Assembly (NCBI RefSeq): GCF_033971905.1
Contig: NZ_JALBUT010000005.1
Span: forward strand, 128,266-192,265
DNA: 64,000 nt
Direction: 5' to 3'
From: Intestinicryptomonas porci
GTDB taxonomy: Bacteria > Verrucomicrobiota > Verrucomicrobiia > Opitutales > Intestinicryptomonadaceae
Below are positions 43,697 to 52,618 of this stretch, in pieces. The position numbers and the translations under genes were made by a program. The first letter of the stretch is position 1. Each line of letters begins with the position of its first letter. Below the pieces are notes generated by a model. It made no database searches, was not told the origin of the DNA, and worked only from the letters and a program-made list of their open reading frames with translations.

Positions 43697-45073
43697 ATGC
43701 CGTTTAATCCATTGGAATTTGTACAGGAGCTTTTGAAAATACCGAGCATTTCCGCTGACGCAAATTATGCGGGGGAAGTAGCGAGGTGCGCGCGGGTGTT
43801 TTCTGAAAAAATCGCATCTTTGGGTTTTGAAACAGAACTTGTGAAAACAAGTTTGCATCCGATTATTTGGGCGGAGCGAAATTCAAAAACTCCCGCAAAA
43901 ATCCGCATTCTCTGCTACGGGCACTATGACGTGCAACCCATTGACCCGATTGAAAAATGGAACAAGCCTCCTTTCGAGCCTGCCGTCGAAAACGGAAGGC
44001 TTTGGGGCAGGGGCTCTGCCGACAACAAAGGTCCTTTTATGTGCCTTTTCGGCGGGCTTATGCGTTTTCTTGAAAAAAATCCGGAAGCCCCTGTTGACAT
44101 CGCCTTGATGATTGAGGGTGAAGAGGAAATTTCAAGCCCTTCAATGCCTGAATTTATAAAAAGCCGCAAGGAAAAGCTGTCTTCTTACGACGCGATTTTG
44201 CTAAGCGACACTTCAAGCGCGTCTGATTCACAGATAGTCATAACAACCGGTCTGCGCGGCGTTCTGGCTTTCGATGTCAAGTTCAGGGGTCCGAATTCCG
44301 ACATCCATTCGGGAATGTTTGGCGGCGCGGTGTTAAACCCGATTCAGGCAATGGCGGAAGTCTGCGCAAGCCTGCACAAAGACGGGCTTGTTGACATAGA
44401 CGGTTTTTACGACGAAGTTTTGCCAATTTACGACTGGGAAAAACGCGACATTGCCCGCTATCCGTTTAACGAGGAAAAAATTATGGAAAGCCTCGGCGTA
44501 AATTCGCTTATAAAGCAGGGCGATTTGAAGCCGTCCGAAGCGTTGAGGCTTTTGCCCGCATTGGAGTTTACGGGAATTGGCGGAGGCTATCAGGGCGAGG
44601 GCAACAAGTCGGTAATCCCTTCCGAGGCGTTTTGCAAAATTTCAATCCGCCTTGTTCCAGACCAGAACGGGCGCAAAATTTACGAGCTTGTTAAAAAGGC
44701 GATTATCGAACGCTGTCCGAAGGGCGTTGTGGCGGAAGTCTCAGAACCCGACGGCATTGGCGACGCCTACTGCGTAATTCCGCCAAACCGCGAGGGCGCG
44801 CCCAATCCGTACCCGGAAAAACTCGGCAAAATCTTCGGGGCGGTTGAAGACTGCGTAAAGCAAAACTTCGGAAATCCCCCAATATTTTTGCGCGAGGGCG
44901 CAAGCATTCCTCTTCTTAGCCTTCTAAAAAAGGAAACGGGGCTTGACAGCGTAATGACGGGGCTTTTTTCACCGCTTGACAATTTGCACGCGCCAAACGA
45001 ATCTTTTTCTTTGACGATGATGGAGCGCGCGTTAAATTATTACGAAGCTCTTTTTGAAAGGATTTCAAAATGA
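43697..45073 (+). CDS. M20-family metallopeptidase (dipeptidase)
   Basis: Two-zinc peptidase of 458 aa, cytoplasmic, of the CNDP/DUG1-like M20 group. Metal ligands appear in CYGHYDVQP (His, Asp), GRGSADNKGP (Asp), IEGEEEISS (Glu, catalytic and metal) and the late LDNLHAPNES (His). A lid domain with SDIHSGMFGG is present. The start is the ATG at 43697; the frame extends to 43592 only by overlapping the upstream lipoprotein gene. It overlaps queD by 4 bases. Confidence 0.92.
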   Translation: MPFNPLEFVQELLKIPSISADANYAGEVARCARVFSEKIASLGFETELVKTSLHPIIWAERNSKTPAKIRILCYGHYDVQPIDPIEKWNKPPFEPAVENGRLWGRGSADNKGPFMCLFGGLMRFLEKNPEAPVDIALMIEGEEEISSPSMPEFIKSRKEKLSSYDAILLSDTSSASDSQIVITTGLRGVLAFDVKFRGPNSDIHSGMFGGAVLNPIQAMAEVCASLHKDGLVDIDGFYDEVLPIYDWEKRDIARYPFNEEKIMESLGVNSLIKQGDLKPSEALRLLPALEFTGIGGGYQGEGNKSVIPSEAFCKISIRLVPDQNGRKIYELVKKAIIERCPKGVVAEVSEPDGIGDAYCVIPPNREGAPNPYPEKLGKIFGAVEDCVKQNFGNPPIFLREGASIPLLSLLKKETGLDSVMTGLFSPLDNLHAPNESFSLTMMERALNYYEALFERISK

Positions 45074-45507
45074 TTACCTGCACGAAAAAATATTTCGACA
45101 TTCCCTTTGCCCACCGCCAGCACTTGCATGACGGGCATTGCTCTTTTGTGCACGGGCACAACTGGGATATTTTTGTGACTTTCGCCTGTGAAAACCTCGA
45201 TGAAAATGGCTTTGTGGTCGATTTTGGAAAGTTGAAATTTTTAAAGGAATGGATTGATTTGCATCTCGATCACGCCTGTGTTTTGGCAAGTTCCGACCCG
45301 CTGAAAGACAAGCTTGTTTCAGCCGCTCCCGAAGCGTGGAATGTTTACGAAGTCGATTCCTGCTCTTGCGAGGGGCTTGCACGGCATCTTTTGGAAGTTT
45401 TCGATTCTCTCGTGCGCAAAAACTCAAACGGCAGGGTTTGGGTCTGCAAGCTTGAAGTAAGCGAAGACAAAAAAAATTCGGCAACTGCCTACGGTAAAAA
45501 TTCGTAA
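45070..45507 (+). CDS. queD: 6-carboxytetrahydropterin synthase QueD
   Basis: Enzyme of 145 aa of the queuosine (7-deazaguanine) pathway, converting dihydroneopterin triphosphate to 6-carboxytetrahydropterin. Zinc ligands are H15, H28 and H30 (in AHRQ and VHGHNW) and the catalytic cysteine is C24 in DGHCSF. It is followed one base later by queE. queC and queF are not in the window. Confidence 0.92.
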   Translation: MITCTKKYFDIPFAHRQHLHDGHCSFVHGHNWDIFVTFACENLDENGFVVDFGKLKFLKEWIDLHLDHACVLASSDPLKDKLVSAAPEAWNVYEVDSCSCEGLARHLLEVFDSLVRKNSNGRVWVCKLEVSEDKKNSATAYGKNS

Positions 45508-45508
45508 A

Positions 45509-46120
45509 ATGGCTGTTTATCCGATAGTCGAAACTTTTTATTCAATTCAGGGCGAGGGTCTGTATGCGGGAGCAGGCGCGTATTTTGTGCGCCTTTTCGG
45601 CTGCCCCGTAAAATGCCCGTGGTGCGACACCAAAAACTCATGGACGGGAAAGCCCAATCTTTCGCTTTCTTCCGATGAAATTGCAAACGAGGCGTCCCTT
45701 TCTTCGTGCGACTTTGCGGTGATTACAGGCGGCGAGCCGACAATCCATCCCTTGCAAGAATTGATAGACGCATTTCACGAAAGGGGAATAAAAGTCCATA
45801 TTGAAACTTCAGGCTATATGCCAAAAAACATTGAAGCGGACTGGATTACCCTAAGCCCCAAGCTGCACAGCCATACGCACGAGAGCTATCTTGAAGCCGC
45901 CGACGAGCTTAAATTCATAGTTTCAAGCGAAGATGAAATCTCGCTTTATCTTGAAAAATTCGGTGGTTATTTGCGGGGCAAAAAGGCGGTTTTCATAACG
46001 CCCGAATTTTCAAAGTCGCGCGACGCGGAGCTTTTAAACTCGATTTGCGAGACGGTGAAGCTTTACGGCTCTCCACTTCGCGCGGGCTGGCAACTGCACA
46101 AGTGTTTTGGCGCAATTTAA
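45509..46120 (+). CDS. queE: 7-carboxy-7-deazaguanine synthase QueE
   Basis: Radical SAM enzyme of 203 aa turning 6-carboxytetrahydropterin into 7-carboxy-7-deazaguanine. The cluster cysteines are C32, C36 and C39 in CPVKCPWCD; N-terminal FYSIQGEG and the VITGGEPT glycine-rich motif are standard for QueE. It ends with a 4-base overlap with the convergent metallo-hydrolase gene. Confidence 0.95.
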   Translation: MAVYPIVETFYSIQGEGLYAGAGAYFVRLFGCPVKCPWCDTKNSWTGKPNLSLSSDEIANEASLSSCDFAVITGGEPTIHPLQELIDAFHERGIKVHIETSGYMPKNIEADWITLSPKLHSHTHESYLEAADELKFIVSSEDEISLYLEKFGGYLRGKKAVFITPEFSKSRDAELLNSICETVKLYGSPLRAGWQLHKCFGAI

Positions 46121-46899
46121 CGCGCAAAGGGTGCGCAGTCCGCTTCAAACGGATTTACGACTTCGATTTTGCTTAGAAGCTTTTGCGGCAAAACTTGTAT
46201 AAGCTCTTTTATGTGCTCGACAGTATTGCATTCCCTCGAAACGTGCCCCAAGTAAATATGTTCCACAAAATCGGGGTCGAGCTCGCTTAAAATGGAAATT
46301 GCGTCCGCGTTTGAAAGGTGCCCGTGCGAGCCTGAAATGCGCTGTTTTAAATGCGCGGAGCGGTTTGAATTTTGCAGCATCACAGGGCAGTAGTTGCTTT
46401 CCAAAACAAGGACGTTTGCGGATTTTGCAAGCTCTTTTGCGCTTATCGTGGGTTTTCCCAAGTCGGTTATGAAGGCAATGCTTTTTTGGTTGAAGTCGAA
46501 CTTGTATGCCACGCATTCGCTGGCGTCGTGCGGCATTGCGCAAGTGGATACTTTTATGTTTTTGAATGCGAAACTCTGTCCCGCCGAAAAAACTTTCCAT
46601 CTCAACTTTTGAGTTTTTTCGTACCTGTACGCTATCGTTTCGTATGTCGTTTCGCTTGCAAAAACCGTGAGGTTTTCAATGTTGGGCAGCGTTAAAAGGG
46701 CTTTGCAGTGGTCAGAATGTTCGTGGGTTATGAAAATCGCGTCGATTTCTTCCAGAGTCAGATTTATTTCATGCAGGGCATTTTTTATCCTTCTCGGGCT
46801 TATTCCCGCATCGACCAATATCTTTGTGTCTTTCGCTTTTAGGAAAGCGCAGTTGCCTTGGCTTGAGCTTGCAATGATTTTAAAAAAAGTGTCTGTCAT
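46117..46899 (-). CDS. MBL-fold metallo-hydrolase (YycJ/WalJ-like)
   Basis: Metallo-beta-lactamase-fold enzyme of 260 aa. The metal motif HxHxDH is at H59-H64 (ITHEHSDHC); other ligands are in MPHDASE, FITDLGKPT and GHVSRECN. The sequence SSSQGNCAF near the start and SGSHGHLSN are typical of YycJ-type putative exonucleases or RNases. The ATG at 46899 is preferred; a longer frame to 47061 would run into the divergent exonuclease gene. Confidence 0.88.
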   Translation of the reverse strand: MTDTFFKIIASSSQGNCAFLKAKDTKILVDAGISPRRIKNALHEINLTLEEIDAIFITHEHSDHCKALLTLPNIENLTVFASETTYETIAYRYEKTQKLRWKVFSAGQSFAFKNIKVSTCAMPHDASECVAYKFDFNQKSIAFITDLGKPTISAKELAKSANVLVLESNYCPVMLQNSNRSAHLKQRISGSHGHLSNADAISILSELDPDFVEHIYLGHVSRECNTVEHIKELIQVLPQKLLSKIEVVNPFEADCAPFAR

Positions 46900-46959
46900 A
46901 AAAATTTTTGCCTTTAAAAATTGTAAAATCTCAAAATAATTGCAACCGTATAAAGACAA

Positions 46960-47838
46960 ATGGATTATTTTTTGATAGACGGATATAATATGTGCTTTCG
47001 GGCGTTTTATGCAATGCCTGAATTGACTCGTTCGGACGGCTTTCCGACAGGCGCGCTTCACGCGTTTTTTGCGGGCATAATAAAGCTTTCTTCAATGGAC
47101 GTCCCTCATGCGACAGCCATATTTTTCGACCAAGGCGGCTCTGCAAGGCACCGCGAAATTTATCCCGAATACAAGGCGAACCGCGATGCAATGCCTGACG
47201 CCATGCGTATGCAAATCGAGCCGATACGCGAGCTTTGCTCTCTCTTGGGGTTTTTCGTAAAATCCCAAAACGGCATCGAAGCAGACGACTTGCTTGCGAG
47301 CGCGGCGGAGCTTCTTTTTGCGAAAGGCTCGAAAATTTCAATCGTAAGCGCGGACAAAGACTTTGCTCAGCTCATACGCCCGGGGATACGCCAGCTGCTT
47401 CCGCCTCTTAAATCGTCTCTTGGTTGGCGGGAAATCGACACTGTCGGCGTGCGCCTTAAATTCGGCGTTTTGGCATCTCAAATTCCCGATTTTTTGGCGT
47501 TGGTGGGAGACAATGCCGACAACATCAGGGGCATAGACGGTGTTGGACCCAAGACTGCCGCAAAATGGATAAAAGACTTCGGTTCGGTTGAAAATATCGT
47601 AAAGCGCGCAAGCTGGTTGAAGCCCGAAAAGTTCCAAAAAATAGTTGCGGAAAGCTCCGCGCTTCTTTCGCGAAACCTAAATCTTGTGCGCCTTAAAACC
47701 GACTATGATTTGGGCGATATTTCAACATCTCTTCCCGATTTTGACGGCGTAATAAAATTTCTGGAAAAAATGGAGATGAAAAGGTCGGTTGTATCTTTTA
47801 AAAATTTTGCAAAACAGCAGTATCAAATAAGTTTATGA
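46960..47838 (+). CDS. Standalone 5'-3' exonuclease (Pol I N-domain/flap endonuclease-like)
   Basis: Nuclease of 292 aa equivalent to the 5'-nuclease domain of DNA polymerase I, removing RNA primers and flaps. Acidic metal residues appear in LIDGYNMCF (D7), FFDQGG, NGIEADDLL and SADKDF, followed by VGDNADNIRGIDGVGPKTA, the helix-hairpin-helix. No polymerase domain is attached, so it is either a stand-alone ExoIX-like protein or complements a truncated Pol I elsewhere. It overlaps yicC by 4 bases. Confidence 0.92.
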   Translation: MDYFLIDGYNMCFRAFYAMPELTRSDGFPTGALHAFFAGIIKLSSMDVPHATAIFFDQGGSARHREIYPEYKANRDAMPDAMRMQIEPIRELCSLLGFFVKSQNGIEADDLLASAAELLFAKGSKISIVSADKDFAQLIRPGIRQLLPPLKSSLGWREIDTVGVRLKFGVLASQIPDFLALVGDNADNIRGIDGVGPKTAAKWIKDFGSVENIVKRASWLKPEKFQKIVAESSALLSRNLNLVRLKTDYDLGDISTSLPDFDGVIKFLEKMEMKRSVVSFKNFAKQQYQISL

Positions 47839-48707
47839 AAAGCATGACAGGTTTTGGGCGCGCCACAACGGGCGCGGCGGATTGGGACGCGTCAATAGAC
47901 ATATCTTCGGTAAACAGAAAGGGGCTTGAAATTTCCTGCGCACTTCCTCGCGATTGGCAGGGGGCTGAATTGCAGATTTCAAGGAAAGTCAAAGAGTTTT
48001 TCACGCGCGGCAAGGTGTATGTCGGCGTCAAGTTCAACATAAAAAAAACTTCCCAAAGCGCGATTTTCGACATTGAAAGCCTGAAGTCTGCCATGCAAAA
48101 AATAAAGAGCGGCTGTGAAGCTTTGGGTGTCGAATTTAAGCCGACGATAGAAACTTTGCTTGAAGTCTCCCGCGAATTGCAGGAAGAGTCCGCGCCTTCC
48201 GACTGGAAAGAGTACTGGGATAAAATAGAGCCTTCTCTAACCGAGGCTTTAAACAGTATAAACTCAATGCGCGAAACTGAAGGGGAGTCTCTAAAAGCAG
48301 ACTTTGAAAGCCGATTGAATTTGCTTAAAAACTTTGTGTCGCAAATCAGGGAAAATTCAAAGAACACGGTTTTGCTTTACCGCGACGCCCTTTTGGCAAG
48401 GCTTAAAACTTTGGGTCTTGAACTCGACTTGACGGACGAGCGCGTCTTGAAAGAGATTTCCATTTTTGCCGACAAGTGCGACATTTGCGAGGAAATTACC
48501 CGCCTTGAAAGCCACATATCGCAGTTTTTTACCTGCCTTTCGTCTTCGGAAAACAACGGAAGGAAGATGGACTTCATCTGCCAGGAAATGGGGCGCGAAA
48601 TAAATACGATTGCAAGCAAGGCAAACAACCTTGCCCTCTCAAAAATCGCAATAGAATTTAAAAACGAATTGGAGAGAATAAGAGAGCAAGTTCAGAATGT
48701 TGAGTAG
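47835..48707 (+). CDS. yicC: YicC-family endoribonuclease
   Basis: Protein of 290 aa with the N-terminal MKSMTGFGRA and the C-terminal KMDFICQEMGREINTIASKAN blocks of the YicC family, recently associated with RNA cleavage. Helical in the middle. It is usually next to gmk and rpoZ, but here follows the 5'-3' exonuclease gene with a 4-base overlap. Confidence 0.93.
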   Translation: MKSMTGFGRATTGAADWDASIDISSVNRKGLEISCALPRDWQGAELQISRKVKEFFTRGKVYVGVKFNIKKTSQSAIFDIESLKSAMQKIKSGCEALGVEFKPTIETLLEVSRELQEESAPSDWKEYWDKIEPSLTEALNSINSMRETEGESLKADFESRLNLLKNFVSQIRENSKNTVLLYRDALLARLKTLGLELDLTDERVLKEISIFADKCDICEEITRLESHISQFFTCLSSSENNGRKMDFICQEMGREINTIASKANNLALSKIAIEFKNELERIREQVQNVE

Positions 48708-48775
48708 CTTTAAAATATTTTTTGTAAAACATTCTTTTATTCAAATAAGGCAATCCGTTTATTGCTCTACCCGTT

Positions 48776-48818
48776 AAAAAAATCGGACAAGGTTTTCTTG
48801 TCCGATTTTTGTTTTTTT
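48776..48818. terminator. Bidirectional terminator between yicC and smc
   Basis: Perfect stem AAAATCGGACAAG/CTTGTCCGATTTT with a 5-nt loop and A/T runs on both sides; serves both convergent genes. Confidence 0.92.
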
Positions 48819-51800
48819 ACGCGTTTTGCGCTTCGTTGTTTTCAGTGATGTTGCCGTCTTTGAAGCGCATTGAAATTAGTTTTGTAACGCCGCGTTCCTG
48901 CATCGTAACCCCGTAGATTGTGTCGGCGGCAGATACGGTCTTTTTGCTGTGCGAGATAACCAGAAACTGCGAGTATTTCGTAAACTCTTTCAGTATGTCG
49001 GTGTATCTGCCCGTATTCGCGTCGTCAAGAGGGGCGTCAAGCTCGTCGAGGACGCAGAACGGACTCGGCTTTACCATGTAAATCGCAAACAAAAGCGAAA
49101 CCGCCGTCATCGTTCTTTGCCCGCCTGAAAGGAGCGAAAGGCTTTTTAAGACCGTTCCCGGTGGGCGGGCGACGATTTCAATGCCGCTATCGAGCACGTC
49201 TTCGCTTTCAACCAATCTTAAATCGGCAGTGCCGCCGCCAAATACTTTTTTGAAGGTAAAGTCGAAGTTCTTGCGGATTTGCTCGAATGTCTGGGCGAAC
49301 AACTGCTGGCTTGTCGCGTTAATTTCGTCGATTGCCGCAACCAATTCGTTTTTGGATTTCCAGAGGTCTTCGCTTTGCGTGTTTAAAAAGTCGTAGCGTT
49401 CTTTAAGTTCGGCGTATTCTTCGATTGCCACCAAGTTTACCGAACCCATAGATGAGATTTTGTCGCGCAAGTCTTTGACTTCATTTTCAAACAAGTCGAA
49501 GTTCAGGCTGTCCATTGCGTCGAAGTCTTCTTGGGTCGGCTCTCCGCGCTTTGCTTTTGGTTTTGCCTCAATTTCGCCGTCTTCAAGCTCGTCTAATTTT
49601 ATTTTGACTTCAAATTCCTCGTCGGCAAGCCACAGTTCTTTTTTCCAATCGACAAACGCGATGTTTGTTTCATAGTCCGACAAAATGCGCTCCACGATGA
49701 AGCTTAGGCGCGATTTCAGCGTTGCAAGGCGGACTTCGATTTCGTTTTTTGTCCTGCCTAAGGAGTTTTGGCGGGTTCGTTCAAGGTTCATTGTTTCCTC
49801 GAATTCCGCAACGCGCATTTCGCTTTCGTTTAAAGAGGCTCGGTTTTCCTCGATTACGCGCATTGCGCTTTCCAGTTCTTCGGCGATTTTTTGAGCCTTT
49901 GTTTTTTCCGATTCCGCATCGGAATCGATATTTTTTATCTGCTCTTCGATGGAGTTTTTCTCGGATTTGCGGCGTTCGATAAGCTCCGAAGTTTCTCGCT
50001 GCTGTTCCCTGATTGCAGAAAGCCCGCGCTCTAAGTTTTCGAGGCGCGATTTCTTTTCCGCCAAGTCGAGCTTTGCTCCCGACAGGGCGGAAAATTTTTG
50101 GTCTTTCAAAATTCTAAGCTCTGAAATTTTTTGTTCGGCGGCGGCGGCGTTTTGGCGTCCGCTTGCGATTGCCTCTTCCGCCTTTTCCATTTCGCTCTTT
50201 GCAAAATTCAGCTTGTCCTGCGCTTCAAATTTTGAGTTTTCCATTTCGGAAAGGGTGCGCTCCTGCTTTTCAATTTCAATGCGCTTTCCCGACATTGTGG
50301 CTTCCATTGCCTTGCTTTGCGCTTCAATGGAAGCTATTTCGCGGCGCAATTCTGCGGTGGAGATTTTTGCCTGCTCAACGGACGCTTCCGCGGCGTCGAG
50401 GTCGGCTTGGATTGCCATTGCCTTTTCGTGTAAGGCTGTCAACTCGGCGTTGTCGGACGCTATTTCCTCGTTTAGGCGTTTGATTTCGCGGTTTCGCAAA
50501 ATGAAGCTTGATTCTGTGTCTTTTTTTGCGCTGTTGGAAATGTAAACGATGCCGCGGCTGTCCATTATGTCTCCCGCCCGCGAGACAGCCATGGCAAACT
50601 TAAAATTCGGATTTTGTTTTGCCAATGCTTCAAAGTCGCAAATGTCTTCGCAAAAATAGCAGTTTGCGACCAAGTTTTTTGCAAGCGCGTCAAGCTCTTC
50701 CGTTTCCGCCCTGACAAAATCAGAAGCCTTGCGTATGTTTTGGGGCAGGGCGGGCGGCTCGCCGAATTGCGCGGCGGCTGTTATTTGCAAGCAGGCTTTC
50801 CCAAGCCCCCGTTCGCGGATTGCGGAAATTACGGGAGAAAGCAAGGAGGAGTCTTTCAGTGAAATTGCGTCGATGGCACTTCCCATCAATGTTTCAAACG
50901 CCGAAGTCCAGCCTTCCTCGACTTCAATGCTCTGGCTTATGACTTTTGCTTGCGACGGGTCGAGTATGTCGGAAATTTTCCCCTGCATTATGGCTTTTAC
51001 GCCGTCCGAGAAGCCTTCCATTCTGTTTTTGAAGTCGTTTAGAAGGCTCAAGCGCGCGGCTTTACCCGCCAAAGTTCTGTCTTTGTTTTGGATTTCAATT
51101 TGGCATTCGCGGTATTTCGAACGCTTGGCATCGACTTTTTGGTTCGCGCTTAAAATGTCGCTTTCGCTTGACGCAAGGCGTTCGTAGGCGTTTTCAAGTG
51201 CGAATTTCAGCTCTTCCGCCCTTTGCCCCAAAACATGCATCTCTTCGCGCGTTTGAAAGAGGGAATCGGATATTGCGGCGTGGCGAACCTGATAGGATTT
51301 CAAATCAACTTCGAGCGTCGTGCAGTTCGAACGCAAGCGGGTTATTCCGCCTTCTGCAACCAGCACGTCCTGCTTGATTCTTTCAAGTTCAAGTTCCGCC
51401 TGCTTCAAGTCGTTTTCGACTTGGTTTAACTCTGCGTTTTGAATGGCGAAAGTTTCGTCCGAACCGGAGACTAAATTTAACTGCATTTGCCTTACCTCGT
51501 CGTCTCCACGCGCCCTTCCTTCAAGGGCTTCCGACTGTTGAGTGAGGGCTTCAAGCTCGTTTGCTATCTGCAAAACGCGTTCGCTCAGGTCTTTTTTGCG
51601 AAGGACTGAAAATTCCGCGGCGTGCTCGCTTTGCTCTTTTGCCGAGCGCAGTTCCGCCGCGTTTGCGCGGAGCTGTTCAAGGCGTGCGTTTGTCTCAGCC
51701 CTTCGCGTGCGCAACATTGCAAGCTCTTCTTCTTTTTCGCGCAGGGCGAGGGCAAATTCTTCGTATTCTTTTGAAATTTTTGCAAGCTCGCTTTCGTCTT

Positions 51801-52527
51801 CCAAGACCTTTTGATTTTGGCTTGCGTAGGTTTTTGCGTTTATTGCCAAGTCAAGATGGCGCAGGCGGTGGTTCAGCCTTTTGTAGCGCAGAGCTTTTGA
51901 GGCTTGGCGTTTGAGCGTTCCGATTTGCCTTCCGATTTCCTCGATTCTGTCGGTTACGCGCGCCAAGTTTTGGTCAACCAAGGAAAGCTTGTTTAATGCT
52001 TCGCGCCTCTGTGTCTTATACTTTGTTATTCCCGCCGCCTCTTCAAAGATTGAACGCCTTTCGCCCGGGTTTGACGACAGAATTTGGTCGATTTGCCCCT
52101 GAACCATAAACGAATACGAGACTCTGCCAATGCCCGTATCCATAAACAGGTGCTGTATGTCTTTAAGGCGCGCGGATTTCCCGTTTATGTAGTATTCGCT
52201 TCCCCCGTCCCTCGAAACCCTGCGGGTGATTTCAACTTCGTTTAACGCTGTTCCGAGCTGTTTTTCGCAGTCGCTGAAAAGGAGGCTTACTTCGCATAGC
52301 TGGAGGGGCTTTCGCTTGTCGGTGCCCTGGAATATGACGTCCTGCATTTTTCCGCCGCGCAGTGCCTTTGCGCTTTGCTCGCCCAAAACCCACCTTATGG
52401 AATCCACGATGTTGCTTTTGCCGCAGCCGTTCGGACCCACAATGCACGTTATGCCTTGGGGCAAAATCATTGTGGTTTTGTCTGCAAAACTTTTAAATCC
52501 GTTTATTGTGACCTGCTTTAAAAACAT
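48817..52527 (-). CDS. smc: Chromosome segregation protein SMC
   Basis: Structural maintenance of chromosomes ATPase of 1236 aa. Walker A is GPNGCGKSN at residues 31-39, followed by a long coiled coil, a hinge at about 490-680 (FSDGVKAIMQG), a second coiled coil, the signature LLSGGQRTM and Walker B FCVLDELDAPLDD. It dimerises at the hinge and, with ScpA/ScpB, compacts and separates daughter chromosomes. scpA and scpB are not nearby. Slightly longer than typical bacterial SMC (about 1190). Confidence 0.97.
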   Translation of the reverse strand: MFLKQVTINGFKSFADKTTMILPQGITCIVGPNGCGKSNIVDSIRWVLGEQSAKALRGGKMQDVIFQGTDKRKPLQLCEVSLLFSDCEKQLGTALNEVEITRRVSRDGGSEYYINGKSARLKDIQHLFMDTGIGRVSYSFMVQGQIDQILSSNPGERRSIFEEAAGITKYKTQRREALNKLSLVDQNLARVTDRIEEIGRQIGTLKRQASKALRYKRLNHRLRHLDLAINAKTYASQNQKVLEDESELAKISKEYEEFALALREKEEELAMLRTRRAETNARLEQLRANAAELRSAKEQSEHAAEFSVLRKKDLSERVLQIANELEALTQQSEALEGRARGDDEVRQMQLNLVSGSDETFAIQNAELNQVENDLKQAELELERIKQDVLVAEGGITRLRSNCTTLEVDLKSYQVRHAAISDSLFQTREEMHVLGQRAEELKFALENAYERLASSESDILSANQKVDAKRSKYRECQIEIQNKDRTLAGKAARLSLLNDFKNRMEGFSDGVKAIMQGKISDILDPSQAKVISQSIEVEEGWTSAFETLMGSAIDAISLKDSSLLSPVISAIRERGLGKACLQITAAAQFGEPPALPQNIRKASDFVRAETEELDALAKNLVANCYFCEDICDFEALAKQNPNFKFAMAVSRAGDIMDSRGIVYISNSAKKDTESSFILRNREIKRLNEEIASDNAELTALHEKAMAIQADLDAAEASVEQAKISTAELRREIASIEAQSKAMEATMSGKRIEIEKQERTLSEMENSKFEAQDKLNFAKSEMEKAEEAIASGRQNAAAAEQKISELRILKDQKFSALSGAKLDLAEKKSRLENLERGLSAIREQQRETSELIERRKSEKNSIEEQIKNIDSDAESEKTKAQKIAEELESAMRVIEENRASLNESEMRVAEFEETMNLERTRQNSLGRTKNEIEVRLATLKSRLSFIVERILSDYETNIAFVDWKKELWLADEEFEVKIKLDELEDGEIEAKPKAKRGEPTQEDFDAMDSLNFDLFENEVKDLRDKISSMGSVNLVAIEEYAELKERYDFLNTQSEDLWKSKNELVAAIDEINATSQQLFAQTFEQIRKNFDFTFKKVFGGGTADLRLVESEDVLDSGIEIVARPPGTVLKSLSLLSGGQRTMTAVSLLFAIYMVKPSPFCVLDELDAPLDDANTGRYTDILKEFTKYSQFLVISHSKKTVSAADTIYGVTMQERGVTKLISMRFKDGNITENNEAQNA

Positions 52528-52557
52528 CGCGAAATTTTATTTTTTGCCGTTCGCCGT

Positions 52558-52594
52558 AAATTGCGCGACAGCCCGATTGGGCTGTCTGCAATTT
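52558..52594. other. Stem-loop in the leuC-smc intergenic region
   Basis: Outer arms AAATTGC/GCAATTT and inner stem GACAGCCC/GGGCTGTC with a 4-nt loop and a small internal bulge. Neither strand has a T tract immediately after the stem, so it is not a standard terminator. It could be an RNA structure between leuC and smc or a protein site. Confidence 0.55.
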
Positions 52595-52618
52595 CCTAAA
52601 AAAAAGATTTAATAAATC

